A stretch of 8,618 bases of DNA, from NCBI GenBank assembly GCA_022840285.1, contig JALHIE010000089.1, forward strand, positions 1 to 8,618, written 5' to 3'. The DNA comes from Porphyromonadaceae bacterium. GTDB taxonomy: Bacteria > Bacteroidota > Bacteroidia > Bacteroidales > Dysgonomonadaceae. Position 1 is the stretch's first letter; each line of letters begins with the position of its first letter. Under the pieces are notes generated by a model, which saw nothing but the letters and a program-made list of their open reading frames with translations, was not told where the DNA came from and searched no databases. Positions 1 through 5,423 of this stretch are shown one piece after another. Made by a program: the position numbers and the translations under genes.

Positions 1-69
1 AATTTGACTATTGATGAATTTTGGAAACAGTACAATATTAAAAAACAATTAATTAAAAATGTTGCTTAA
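1..69 (+). CDS. possible 3' end of an unidentified gene cut by the window edge
   Basis: Frame 1 is open from the first base to a TAA at 67-69 and encodes about 22 residues containing DEFWKQYNIKKQLIKN. The peptide looks protein-like, with an aromatic and basic amphipathic pattern, but it is too short to assign to a family. If real, it overlaps the first 11 bases of the sigma-factor gene in another frame, which would suggest translational coupling. The alternative is that it is chance reading through the A+T-rich leader of that gene. No function is proposed. Confidence 0.3.
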   Translation, partial: NLTIDEFWKQYNIKKQLIKNVA

Positions 70-589
70 CTTATTGTCTCAAATAAGTTGGCAATTCCAA
101 TTTTATGAAAGGTACAGGCGTACCGTTCTTTGTTTTGTACTGTCTAAAGTGCACAACCTGGATGTTGCGAAAGATATCGTTCAGAATTTTTGGCTCTCCT
201 TTTGGGAAAATCCATGTATGTTGCGTGCAAATAAAACCGGTTGTGCAAAAGTGTATATGTTGCAATACCTGCGTTTCCGTATTTACGATATATACCGCAT
301 CACTGTTCCTGAAACTATCCCGGTGGAAGATGCACAAATAGCTTCTACCGTTACCGCATACGCAAACATCGAAAAAGAAGAGTTACTGAAAATTGTACAC
401 GATGCTTTGAAAAACTGCTCCATATTAACTCAAACTACTTTTTGGATGCGAATGGAAAACATTCCAGCCAGAAAAGTGGCTAACAAACTGAATACAACAC
501 CTCAAACGGTTCATAATATTTTTTCAAAGTCATTAAGCATTATTCGGGAACACATAAAAAAGCATTATCCCGAAATCTTAAATGGGTAA
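59..589 (+). CDS. ECF-type RNA polymerase sigma factor, diverged
   Basis: The 176-residue protein has the two-part layout of extracytoplasmic-function sigma factors, which direct RNA polymerase to a small regulon. Region 2 spans about residues 15-51, with AKDIVQNFWLSFWENP matching the family's AEDIVQ-x-x-F-x-x-x-WE core. A helix at 66-81 (YMLQYLRFRIYDIYR) occupies the place of the usual RNxxxDxxR helix that contacts the -10 element. Region 4 is about 107-171, with a helix-turn-helix reading ARKVANKLNTTPQTVHNIFS. The usual P-x-x-R-x-x-F start of region 4 is weak (ILTQTTFWMRM), so it is a divergent member. The ATG at 59 is chosen because region 2 starts only about 15 residues later. No anti-sigma gene or SusC/D-like target lies beside it. 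The next gene is convergent, one base away. Family assignment is fairly safe; its signal and targets are unknown. Confidence 0.7.
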   Translation: MLLNLLSQISWQFQFYERYRRTVLCFVLSKVHNLDVAKDIVQNFWLSFWENPCMLRANKTGCAKVYMLQYLRFRIYDIYRITVPETIPVEDAQIASTVTAYANIEKEELLKIVHDALKNCSILTQTTFWMRMENIPARKVANKLNTTPQTVHNIFSKSLSIIREHIKKHYPEILNG

Positions 590-590
590 A

Positions 591-1121
591 TTATTTTTTT
601 AAGTAAATCACCCAATACCAATCTTTTGGATCACCTACACCAACACTCGGGGTATACAGAAACAACTTCGCTTTTTGGTTGGGGTTGGCGGCTAAAAACT
701 CACGTACTTTTACCAGACCTTGAACGGACAGCCACGCCTTATCATAGTCCAACTCCCGATTATCCGGATTAAAAACGATTTCAAAACCGTTCGGATAGCG
801 GAGGTCTTCGGTCAGTACAAACTCAAAAGAACCGGCAGGCTCCAGTTTTTCAGGAAATATCATTTTGCCCAATCCCATCCAGTGAATGGTTCCCTCAAAA
901 AGAGTCCGGTTAAGCTCCTTGTAAATCAGTTTGACGCTGCCAAAATCGCCGGGCGGCACATATTCATCGGTAATAGTGAATTTATCGGTTTTTTGCGAAA
1001 AACCGAGTATCGTTCCGCCAACCTGGTTAGGCGCATCTGTATCAATATTCATATCCATATTATCAGAATTGCAACCAAATAGGATGCCGATCAGAAATAA
1101 AAACAGGATTTTTGTTTTCAT
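591..1121 (-). CDS. hypothetical lipoprotein
   Basis: The 176-residue product begins with a lipoprotein signal peptide: MKTKILFLFLIGILFGC, with lipobox L14-F15-G16-C17, so it should be cleaved and lipidated at Cys17. The mature part starts with an acidic, Asn/Asp-rich linker (CNSDNMDMNIDTD) and continues as a soluble domain of about 150 residues with alternating hydrophobic stretches that suggest beta structure, ending DPKDWYWVIYLKK. I do not recognise a family. The reading frame extends upstream to an ATG at 1145, but I chose the ATG at 1121 because the signal peptide starts there and an AAAGG Shine-Dalgarno-like site (minus strand, 1132-1136) lies about 10 bases ahead of it. It is transcribed toward the sigma-factor gene, and the two stop codons are one base apart. 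Confidence 0.7.
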   Translation of the reverse strand: MKTKILFLFLIGILFGCNSDNMDMNIDTDAPNQVGGTILGFSQKTDKFTITDEYVPPGDFGSVKLIYKELNRTLFEGTIHWMGLGKMIFPEKLEPAGSFEFVLTEDLRYPNGFEIVFNPDNRELDYDKAWLSVQGLVKVREFLAANPNQKAKLFLYTPSVGVGDPKDWYWVIYLKK

Positions 1122-1282
1122 AAATAAATACCTTTGTAAATTCATTCAAATATTGCCTATAATTAGTAGATGAGATTTTACGTAATATGTTGCATCAAAT
1201 ACTAAAAAAATCAAATATGTAAACAATTATTAACATACCTGACACGAATAAACCTTTATTCAAGATGCTTGGAGTTTATCTT

Positions 1283-1320
1283 GTTTTGATTCAGGACGTT
1301 CTTTTACGCCCTGATAAAAC
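1283..1320. repeat. imperfect hairpin next to the tRNA terminator
   Basis: GTTTT (1283-1287) pairs with AAAAC (1316-1320), TCAGG (1291-1295) with CCTGA (1310-1314), and CG (1297-1298) with CG (1307-1308), with small internal mismatches and a loop of about eight bases. On the minus strand it directly follows the tRNA terminator and could be a second stop signal or an RNA 3' end structure. It could also be chance in A+T-rich DNA. Confidence 0.3.
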
Positions 1321-1321
1321 A

Positions 1322-1357
1322 CAAAAGGCTGTAAATCTGTTGACTTACAGCCTTTTG
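1322..1357 (-). terminator. intrinsic terminator of the tRNA unit
   Basis: A perfect 13-bp stem: CAAAAGGCTGTAA (1322-1334) and TTACAGCCTTTTG (1345-1357), with a ten-base loop. Read on the minus strand it starts four bases after the 3' end of tRNA-Leu, and the descending arm runs into TTTTGTGTTTTA. The opposite strand has no good T tract after the stem, so it should act mainly on tRNA transcription. Confidence 0.85.
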
Positions 1358-1360
1358 GAG

Positions 1361-1444
1361 TACTCGGAGCGGGACTTGAACCCGCACAACCGTAATGGTC
1401 ACAAGATTTTAAGTCTTGCGTGTCTACCATTCCACCATCCGAGC
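1361..1444 (-). tRNA. tRNA-Leu (anticodon UAA)
   Basis: The 84-base gene folds as a class II tRNA. The acceptor arms are GCTCGGA and TCCGAGT (G1 opposite U72) with discriminator A. The D arm is GGTGG...AGACACG. The anticodon stem is CAAGA/TCTTG with loop CTTAAAA, giving anticodon UAA (plus-strand 1409-1411). A long variable arm (TGACCATTACGGTTGT) fits leucine, and the T arm is GCGGG-TTCAAGT-CCCGC. The 3' CCA is not encoded. It lies eight bases after tRNA-Gly, in the same transcript, and just before the terminator. Confidence 0.95.
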
Positions 1445-1452
1445 AGACCTTG

Positions 1453-1525
1453 AGCGGAAAACGAGACTCGAACTCGCGACCCTAACCTTGGCAAGGTTAT
1501 GCTCTACCAACTGAGCTATTTCCGC
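1453..1525 (-). tRNA. tRNA-Gly (anticodon GCC)
   Basis: A complete 73-base tRNA. The acceptor is GCGGAAA/TTTCCGC with discriminator U73, as in other bacterial glycine tRNAs. The D arm is GCTC-AGTTGGTA-GAGC. The anticodon stem is TAACC/GGTTA with loop TTGCCAA (anticodon at plus-strand 1490-1492). The variable loop is GGGTC and the T arm GCGAG-TTCGAGT-CTCGT. CCA is not encoded. It is the second glycine element read from the upstream promoter; the first is only a 5' half. Confidence 0.96.
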
Positions 1526-1573
1526 AATTATTTATTCTCTGTTGAAAAGTACTCCGGCAACTCTTCACCGGTT

Positions 1574-1614
1574 CCTTGCCAAGGTTAGGGGTACATGTTA
1601 CTCCCGGGGCAAGG
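1574..1614 (-). repeat. inverted anticodon-arm copy forming a nested hairpin
   Basis: Plus-strand 1574-1590 (CCTTGCCAAGGTTAGGG) is identical to the sense strand of the intact tRNA-Gly from the anticodon stem into the variable loop, but lies in the opposite orientation to both tRNA genes. Its CCTTGCC (1574-1580) can pair with GGCAAGG (1608-1614) of the half tRNA-Gly, enclosing an inner hairpin in which GGG-GTA (1588-1593) pairs with TAC-t-CCC (1599-1605). The half gene's anticodon sequence is therefore placed in a new stem instead of a tRNA fold. Confidence 0.65.
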
Positions 1615-1643
1615 TTATGCTCTACCAACTGAGCTATTTCCGC
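1608..1643 (-). pseudogene. truncated tRNA-Gly (5' half only)
   Basis: These 36 bases are identical to nucleotides 1-36 of the intact tRNA-Gly(GCC) at 1453-1525: acceptor 5' strand, D arm, 5' anticodon strand and the GCC anticodon. Identity stops exactly after anticodon base 36, where A37 is replaced by C and no T arm or 3' acceptor strand follows. It is the first element after a near-consensus promoter, so it is probably transcribed. The downstream intact gene carries the only matching 3' half, so in the primary transcript two 5' halves could compete for one 3' half. Gene rearrangement by inversion at the nearly palindromic anticodon arm is the simplest explanation. An assembly error between tandem copies is possible. 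Confidence 0.85.
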
Positions 1644-1673
1644 AAACGAATTGTAATTTTTTAAAAGCGACTG

Positions 1674-1704
1674 CAAATGTAGAAATGTTTCTTGATTAAT
1701 ACAA
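1674..1704 (-). promoter_or_regulatory. Bacteroidota-type promoter of the tRNA unit
   Basis: On the minus strand, TTG (1702-1704) is followed after 20 bases by TACATTTG (1674-1681), an exact fit to the TAnnTTTG -7 consensus with the usual -33 spacing. The expected start is a few bases downstream, about 25 bases ahead of the half tRNA-Gly. It sits immediately after the terminator of the mutL-side gene run. Confidence 0.75.
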
Positions 1705-1715
1705 GAGAATCGGGC

Positions 1716-1734
1716 AAAAATTTGCGGTCGCAAA
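1716..1734 (-). terminator. terminator after the Rieske-like gene
   Basis: Read on the minus strand, TTTGC-GACC-GCAAA (1734-1721) is followed by TTTTT, starting a couple of bases after the Rieske stop codon. The stem is short (5-6 bp), so some read-through into the tRNA unit is possible. Confidence 0.55.
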
Positions 1735-1735
1735 A

Positions 1736-2188
1736 TCAATTTGTAACCACAAAAACTCCGTCCCGGCTGAAATCTTTCCGAACCGTGTAACGTTGCAGCG
1801 GTTCGGCAGACGGCCCCGATTCAACCGTGCCTAATCCGTACATCGTGACAAAGACACTGCCGCATTTGGGACAAACGGCCTTGCCATTGACGTGAGGCTG
1901 CACTTTAATCTCACGGTTATCTTCGTGAGGACAACAAAGGTCGTAAGCGAAAAGCTGGTCATCGGTTGTTCTGAAGATCAACAACCCTCCGTATCCGGTT
2001 TGTTCACCAACGGTTCGTCCCTGAACAAATGTCTTGTGACCGAAGATAGTCAAATCGGAATCCAATCCGCTGATATCGATCCGGAAGAATACCCGGGAAT
2101 AGGGAACCGTAAACGGGGATGCTTCATCGACACAAGAAACGGCCGAAAGCAGAAAAGTGAATAATAGAACGGGAATCAATCTTCTCAT
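1736..2188 (-). CDS. Rieske-like iron-sulfur or metal-binding lipoprotein
   Basis: The 150-residue protein has a signal peptide ending in a lipobox-like SAVSC (Cys19), so it is probably a lipoprotein facing the periplasm. The fold-defining stretch is FAYDLCCPHE (box 1: C86-P-H88, or C85-x2-H88) and AVCPKCGSVF (box 2: C106-x2-C109), followed by GLGTVESGPSAEPLQRY, the Gly- and Pro-rich turn typical of Rieske domains. Canonical Rieske [2Fe-2S] sites use C-x-H and C-x2-H, so the last ligand here is Cys instead of His. A 3Cys:1His cluster or a zinc site are both possible. It starts 24 bases after the aldo/keto reductase stop and is the last gene of the run. From memory, other Bacteroidales have similar small lipoproteins with a CPxCGS box, so the change is probably a family trait. 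Redox partner and function are unknown. Confidence 0.75.
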   Translation of the reverse strand: MRRLIPVLLFTFLLSAVSCVDEASPFTVPYSRVFFRIDISGLDSDLTIFGHKTFVQGRTVGEQTGYGGLLIFRTTDDQLFAYDLCCPHEDNREIKVQPHVNGKAVCPKCGSVFVTMYGLGTVESGPSAEPLQRYTVRKDFSRDGVFVVTN

Positions 2189-2212
2189 TTCAATTCAGCA
2201 ACAACGTTTATG

Positions 2213-3178
2213 CTATAACGTTGCGCCTCCTAAAATATTGTCGATCAGCACTAATTCCTCCTGTGTGAAAGAAAGGTTGTTCAACGACTCCAGGTTGTCC
2301 TGCAACTGCTTTACGTTCCGTGTCCCAACAATCACCGATGTCACACGCTCATCGCGTAACGTCCAGGCAAGAGCCATTTCGGCCATAGTCTGTCCGCGTT
2401 CACGGGCAAGTTCGTTCAATTTCCTCACTTTGGCAACTAGCTCTTCCGTAACCTGCTCCTTTCTCAGAAACCCTGTAGAGTCGGCAGCGCGGCTCTGCTC
2501 GGGAATACCATTCAGGTATTTGTCGGTCAGCACTCCCTGCGCCAAAGGAGAAAAGGCGATAAACCCGGAACCGAACTCGCTGGTAACCGGGAGGATCTCT
2601 TCCTCGGGCTGCCTGTTGAACATGCTGTATTTCCCCTGATAAATCAGGCTAGGCACATGCTGGTCGTTCAAGTAGGTCATGGCTTCACGGGCTTTGTCGG
2701 CCGGATAGTTCGATAAGCCCACGTACAAGGCTTTCCCCTGTTTTACCATGTCGATCAGCGCCTGCATGGTCTCCTCGATGGGAGTAGTTGAATCGTACCG
2801 GTGGGAATAGAAAATATCAAAATACTCCAATCCCGTTCGTTTTAAACTCTGGTTCAGGCTCGCCATCAGGTATTTTCTGGAGGAACCGTTACCATAGGGA
2901 CCGTTCCACATCAAGTACCCGGCTTTGGACGAGATAATCATTTCGTCGCGGTGCGAAGCCAGGTTCTCTTTCAGTATCCTTCCAAAATTGGATTCGGCCG
3001 AACCCGGAGGCGGACCGTAGTTGTTGGCAATATCAAAATGGGTCACTCCCCGATCAAAAGCGTGGACAATCATGTTTCGCGCTTCTTCAAAATCATCGGT
3101 ATAACCAAAGTTGTGCCACAATCCGAGCGAAATCCGGGGCAGCTGCAAGCCGCTCTTTCCACAAAATGCGTATTTCAT
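2213..3178 (-). CDS. aldo/keto reductase, YghZ/Gpr (AKR14) type
   Basis: The 321-residue protein is an NADPH-dependent aldo/keto reductase (TIM barrel). Its closest family I recognise is E. coli YghZ/Gpr, which reduces L-glyceraldehyde 3-phosphate and detoxifies methylglyoxal. Shared blocks include CGKSGLQLP, SLGLWHNFG, HFDIANNYGPPPGSAE, FGRIL, IISSKAGYLMW, GSSRKYL, SLKRTGLEYFDIFYSHR, GKALYVGLSNY, SPLAQGVLT and VTSVIVGTRNVKQLQDN. The catalytic tetrad is visible as D49, Y54, K85 and H126. The length is slightly below the E. coli protein, which carries short extra ends. It starts 17 bases after the mutL stop, so co-transcription is likely; a functional link with mutL is not implied. The true substrate may be another small aldehyde. 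Confidence 0.9.
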   Translation of the reverse strand: MKYAFCGKSGLQLPRISLGLWHNFGYTDDFEEARNMIVHAFDRGVTHFDIANNYGPPPGSAESNFGRILKENLASHRDEMIISSKAGYLMWNGPYGNGSSRKYLMASLNQSLKRTGLEYFDIFYSHRYDSTTPIEETMQALIDMVKQGKALYVGLSNYPADKAREAMTYLNDQHVPSLIYQGKYSMFNRQPEEEILPVTSEFGSGFIAFSPLAQGVLTDKYLNGIPEQSRAADSTGFLRKEQVTEELVAKVRKLNELARERGQTMAEMALAWTLRDERVTSVIVGTRNVKQLQDNLESLNNLSFTQEELVLIDNILGGATL

Positions 3179-3195
3179 AAGTCAAGAAATTTAAA

Positions 3196-5007
3196 TTATT
3201 TCAGTTTGTTGTCCATCTCGTCATCAGAAATGACGGTTATTATTGCTTTTCCGTCGGGCGTGTGGTTCGGAGACTGGCAGGCGAACAGCTGATTTACCAA
3301 CCGCAGCATCTCTTCTTCAGAAAGTGATTTTCCTGCAGGAATCGCCGTGAAGCTTGCCACCGACAACGCCAGTTTCTCGTGCACCTGCTCCTGGACGCTG
3401 CCGGCGGTTTCCATATTCTTATCGATCATGGAACGTACCACTGCCACAGCATCAACGTTTTGCAATTCCGACGGGATACCCTGAATAGCAAAAGAATTAT
3501 TACCCAGATCGCTCAGTTCAAAGCCCAGTGCCTCCATCTCTTCCTGGATTTCGGAAAGGGATGAAGCTTCGGACGAGGTCAGTTCGATCCTTTCAGGGAA
3601 CAATACCCGCTGGGAAATTCCTTTTCTGTTCGTTATCTGGGAAAGGTACTTTTCAAAAAGGATACGAACGTGCGCGCGGTGCTGGTCAATAACCATCAAC
3701 CCCGATTTTACCGACGTGAGGATGTATTTCTGCTTGTACTGGTAATGTTTGGGGGAAACTAATGAATCGTTGGCCGAAAAAAGGGATGTGTCTGCATCGG
3801 GTGAAGCGGACATTGCCTTTCCTTCATTTTTAAATCCCCTGTACATCTCTTCCCAATCGAGGTTAGGTTTCGAAACCCTGATGCCTCCTCCGCAGGATGG
3901 CTGGAAAGGGTTGTAATGAGGATTGATGTTCACTTTTGGCATCGAAGTGGATTTGGAAGGGTCAAAAATCGGAATATCGGGTGCATCCGTCGTATCGAAA
4001 TCGATGCTGGGGATAGCATTGAATTTTCCGAGCGACTCCTTTACCGTCACCATCAGGATCTGCCACAAGGCACGCTCGTTCTCAAATTTCACCTCGGTTT
4101 TCGTGGGATGGATATTCACATCGATCGTATCCGGGTCCACTTCGAAATAGATGAAGTAATTGGGATTTTCGGTGGCCGAAATTAACGGTTCGTAGGCTGT
4201 CATGACGGCTTTGTGAAAAAAGGGGTGGCGGATGTAACGGTTATTGACGAAGAAGAACTGGTTTGCCCTGCCCTTTTTGGCAAATTGCGGTGTAGAGATA
4301 TATCCGTGAATTTTTGCCAGGGTGGTCCTTTCATCTATTTCGATAAGTTGTTGGTTGATGCCTTTTCCCTGCATCTGCACGATGCGTTGGCGCAGGTTGG
4401 CAGGGGGAAGATGCATCGTTTGCACATCGTTCTCTACAACAATAAACTCGATATCCGGGTTCACAAGGGCCATACGTTCAATCTCCGTAAAAATATTGCG
4501 CCGTTCGCTCTCGTTCGATTTCAGGAATTTACGGCGGGCCGGTACGTTAAAGAAGATATTTTTCACGGATATTGTTGTCCCCACAGCACAAAAAACTGCT
4601 TCCTGACTCTCCACCCTTGATCCGGCAATCTTCAACCATGTTCCCATTTCGTCTTCCGCACGCCGGGTTTTAAGTTCCACGTGCGCGATAGCGGCAACAG
4701 AGGCGAGCGCTTCACCACGAAATCCCCGGGTGTGGAGTGCAAAAAGATCTTCAGCAGTTTTAATCTTTGACGTTGCGTGACGTTCAAACGCCATTCGGGC
4801 ATCGGTCATGCTCATCCCCTTGCCGTCATCAATGATCTGGACCAGTGTTCTCCCGGCATCTTTTATAATGATGTGTATCTGTTTGGCACCGGCATCAAGT
4901 GAGTTTTCCACCAGTTCTTTCACTACCGATGCCGGTCGTTGAATAACCTCTCCGGCCGCGATCTGATTGGCTATGGAATCCGGTAACAGGTGAATTATAT
5001 CCGTCAT
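3196..5007 (-). CDS. mutL: DNA mismatch repair protein MutL
   Basis: A 603-residue MutL, the ATP-driven linker between mismatch-bound MutS and strand processing. The N-terminal GHKL ATPase is complete: IAAGEVIQRPASVVKELVEN (general base E31, Mg-binding N35), DDGKG (60-64), ERHATSKI (75-82) and GFRGEAL (95-101), followed by NVPARRKFLK (154-163) and the transducer motif DVNIHPTKTEVKF (296-308). A low-complexity linker (about 330-425) leads to the C-terminal dimerisation domain from about 427. The usual endonuclease motif DQHA-x2-E-x4-E reads DQHRAHVRILFE (441-452), keeping DQH and the last Glu but lacking Ala and the first Glu. The ACR and CPHGRP motifs also read ASF and HTPDGK. Nicking activity may therefore be absent or altered. 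The ATG at 5007 begins directly at the conserved N-terminus. Confidence 0.97.
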   Translation of the reverse strand: MTDIIHLLPDSIANQIAAGEVIQRPASVVKELVENSLDAGAKQIHIIIKDAGRTLVQIIDDGKGMSMTDARMAFERHATSKIKTAEDLFALHTRGFRGEALASVAAIAHVELKTRRAEDEMGTWLKIAGSRVESQEAVFCAVGTTISVKNIFFNVPARRKFLKSNESERRNIFTEIERMALVNPDIEFIVVENDVQTMHLPPANLRQRIVQMQGKGINQQLIEIDERTTLAKIHGYISTPQFAKKGRANQFFFVNNRYIRHPFFHKAVMTAYEPLISATENPNYFIYFEVDPDTIDVNIHPTKTEVKFENERALWQILMVTVKESLGKFNAIPSIDFDTTDAPDIPIFDPSKSTSMPKVNINPHYNPFQPSCGGGIRVSKPNLDWEEMYRGFKNEGKAMSASPDADTSLFSANDSLVSPKHYQYKQKYILTSVKSGLMVIDQHRAHVRILFEKYLSQITNRKGISQRVLFPERIELTSSEASSLSEIQEEMEALGFELSDLGNNSFAIQGIPSELQNVDAVAVVRSMIDKNMETAGSVQEQVHEKLALSVASFTAIPAGKSLSEEEMLRLVNQLFACQSPNHTPDGKAIITVISDDEMDNKLK

Positions 5008-5025
5008 TTTTTTGGATTGTAGCGT

Positions 5026-5364
5026 TTAACGCAAAAACACAAAATAGAAGATGATCAGCAGCGCAATGATCAGCAAGGCGACAGTAAGGTTACTGGTAAA
5101 AAACGGTTTGTTCCCCTCTTTTTCTTTTTCTTTCCTGCGTTTCAAATACTTGGTCTGCGAAAGAAACGCCTCGCCAAAGTCGGTATTTCCGGTCTGCAGC
5201 TGCGGTTCAACTGTTTTTCCCTCCTCCCGGGCTACCTCTTCCCTGATCCTTCGGATTCTTTTCTCCATCTGTTCTTTTCGTTCCTCCTTGTCCGGATCGT
5301 AGAGTATGGGGGTATAATTAAATTTTCGAGGTTTTTTATTGTTGTAAAAAAAGAACATTCCCAT
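5026..5364 (-). CDS. small protein with C-terminal membrane anchor, unknown function
   Basis: The 112-residue product has a basic N-terminal part (KPRKFNYTPILYDPDKEERKEQ), a charged helical stretch (about 25-50) likely to form a coiled coil, a polar middle, a cluster KRRKEKEKEGNK (75-86), and a single hydrophobic segment at 92-111 ending in LR at the C-terminus. The positive charges ahead of the segment predict a cytoplasmic N-terminus with the protein held in the inner membrane by its tail. I recall comparable short proteins with the P-R-x-F-x-Y and YDP-x-KE pattern next to mutL in other Bacteroidales, some loosely named in databases, but no tested function. It starts 22 bases after a consensus promoter and ends 18 bases before mutL, so it leads the mutL part of the gene run. 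ATG at 5358 (residue 3) is an alternative start. Confidence 0.75.
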   Translation of the reverse strand: MGMFFFYNNKKPRKFNYTPILYDPDKEERKEQMEKRIRRIREEVAREEGKTVEPQLQTGNTDFGEAFLSQTKYLKRRKEKEKEGNKPFFTSNLTVALLIIALLIIFYFVFLR

Positions 5365-5386
5365 AGCTGTAAGTTTTATCGTTACA

Positions 5387-5416
5387 CAAAATTAAAAAAA
5401 GAATAGTAAAAAACAA
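5387..5416 (-). promoter_or_regulatory. internal promoter before the small membrane protein and mutL
   Basis: On the minus strand, TTG (5414-5416) is followed after 19 bases by TAATTTTG (5387-5394), an exact TAnnTTTG match. It lies in the 59-base gap between the OstA-like gene and the 112-residue gene, about 22 bases before the latter's ATG. The gap is rich in T tracts, so a chance match is more likely here than at the tRNA promoter. Confidence 0.5.
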
Positions 5417-5423
5417 AAGCCAT

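Noticed and set aside
535..574. AAGCATTAT direct repeats (535-543, 560-568) combined with TTCGGGA/TCCCGAA inverted arms near the end of the sigma gene
   Set aside because: It lies inside the coding region, has an 18-base loop and no adjoining T tract, so it is a poor terminator in either direction; probably chance, though it could stop transcripts of the convergent lipoprotein gene.
1265..1453. A 62-residue open frame on the plus strand
   Set aside because: It is antisense to the terminator hairpin and the whole tRNA-Leu gene and has no protein features.
1574..1614. Integron attC-like recombination site
   Set aside because: The hairpin is explained by tRNA-Gly sequence, core sites do not fit the GTTRRRY pattern, and no integrase or cassette is present.
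1526..1643. An intron inside a split tRNA-Gly, with the 3' half supplied by the next gene
   Set aside because: The downstream gene has its own complete 5' half and fits an ordinary tRNA; the intervening 82 bases lack recognisable group I or II intron features. Kept only as an alternative folding idea.
1497..1739. An 80-residue open frame on the minus strand across the tRNA region
   Set aside because: It runs through the sense strand of the intact tRNA-Gly 5' part, the half tRNA-Gly and their promoter; RNA genes explain the sequence.
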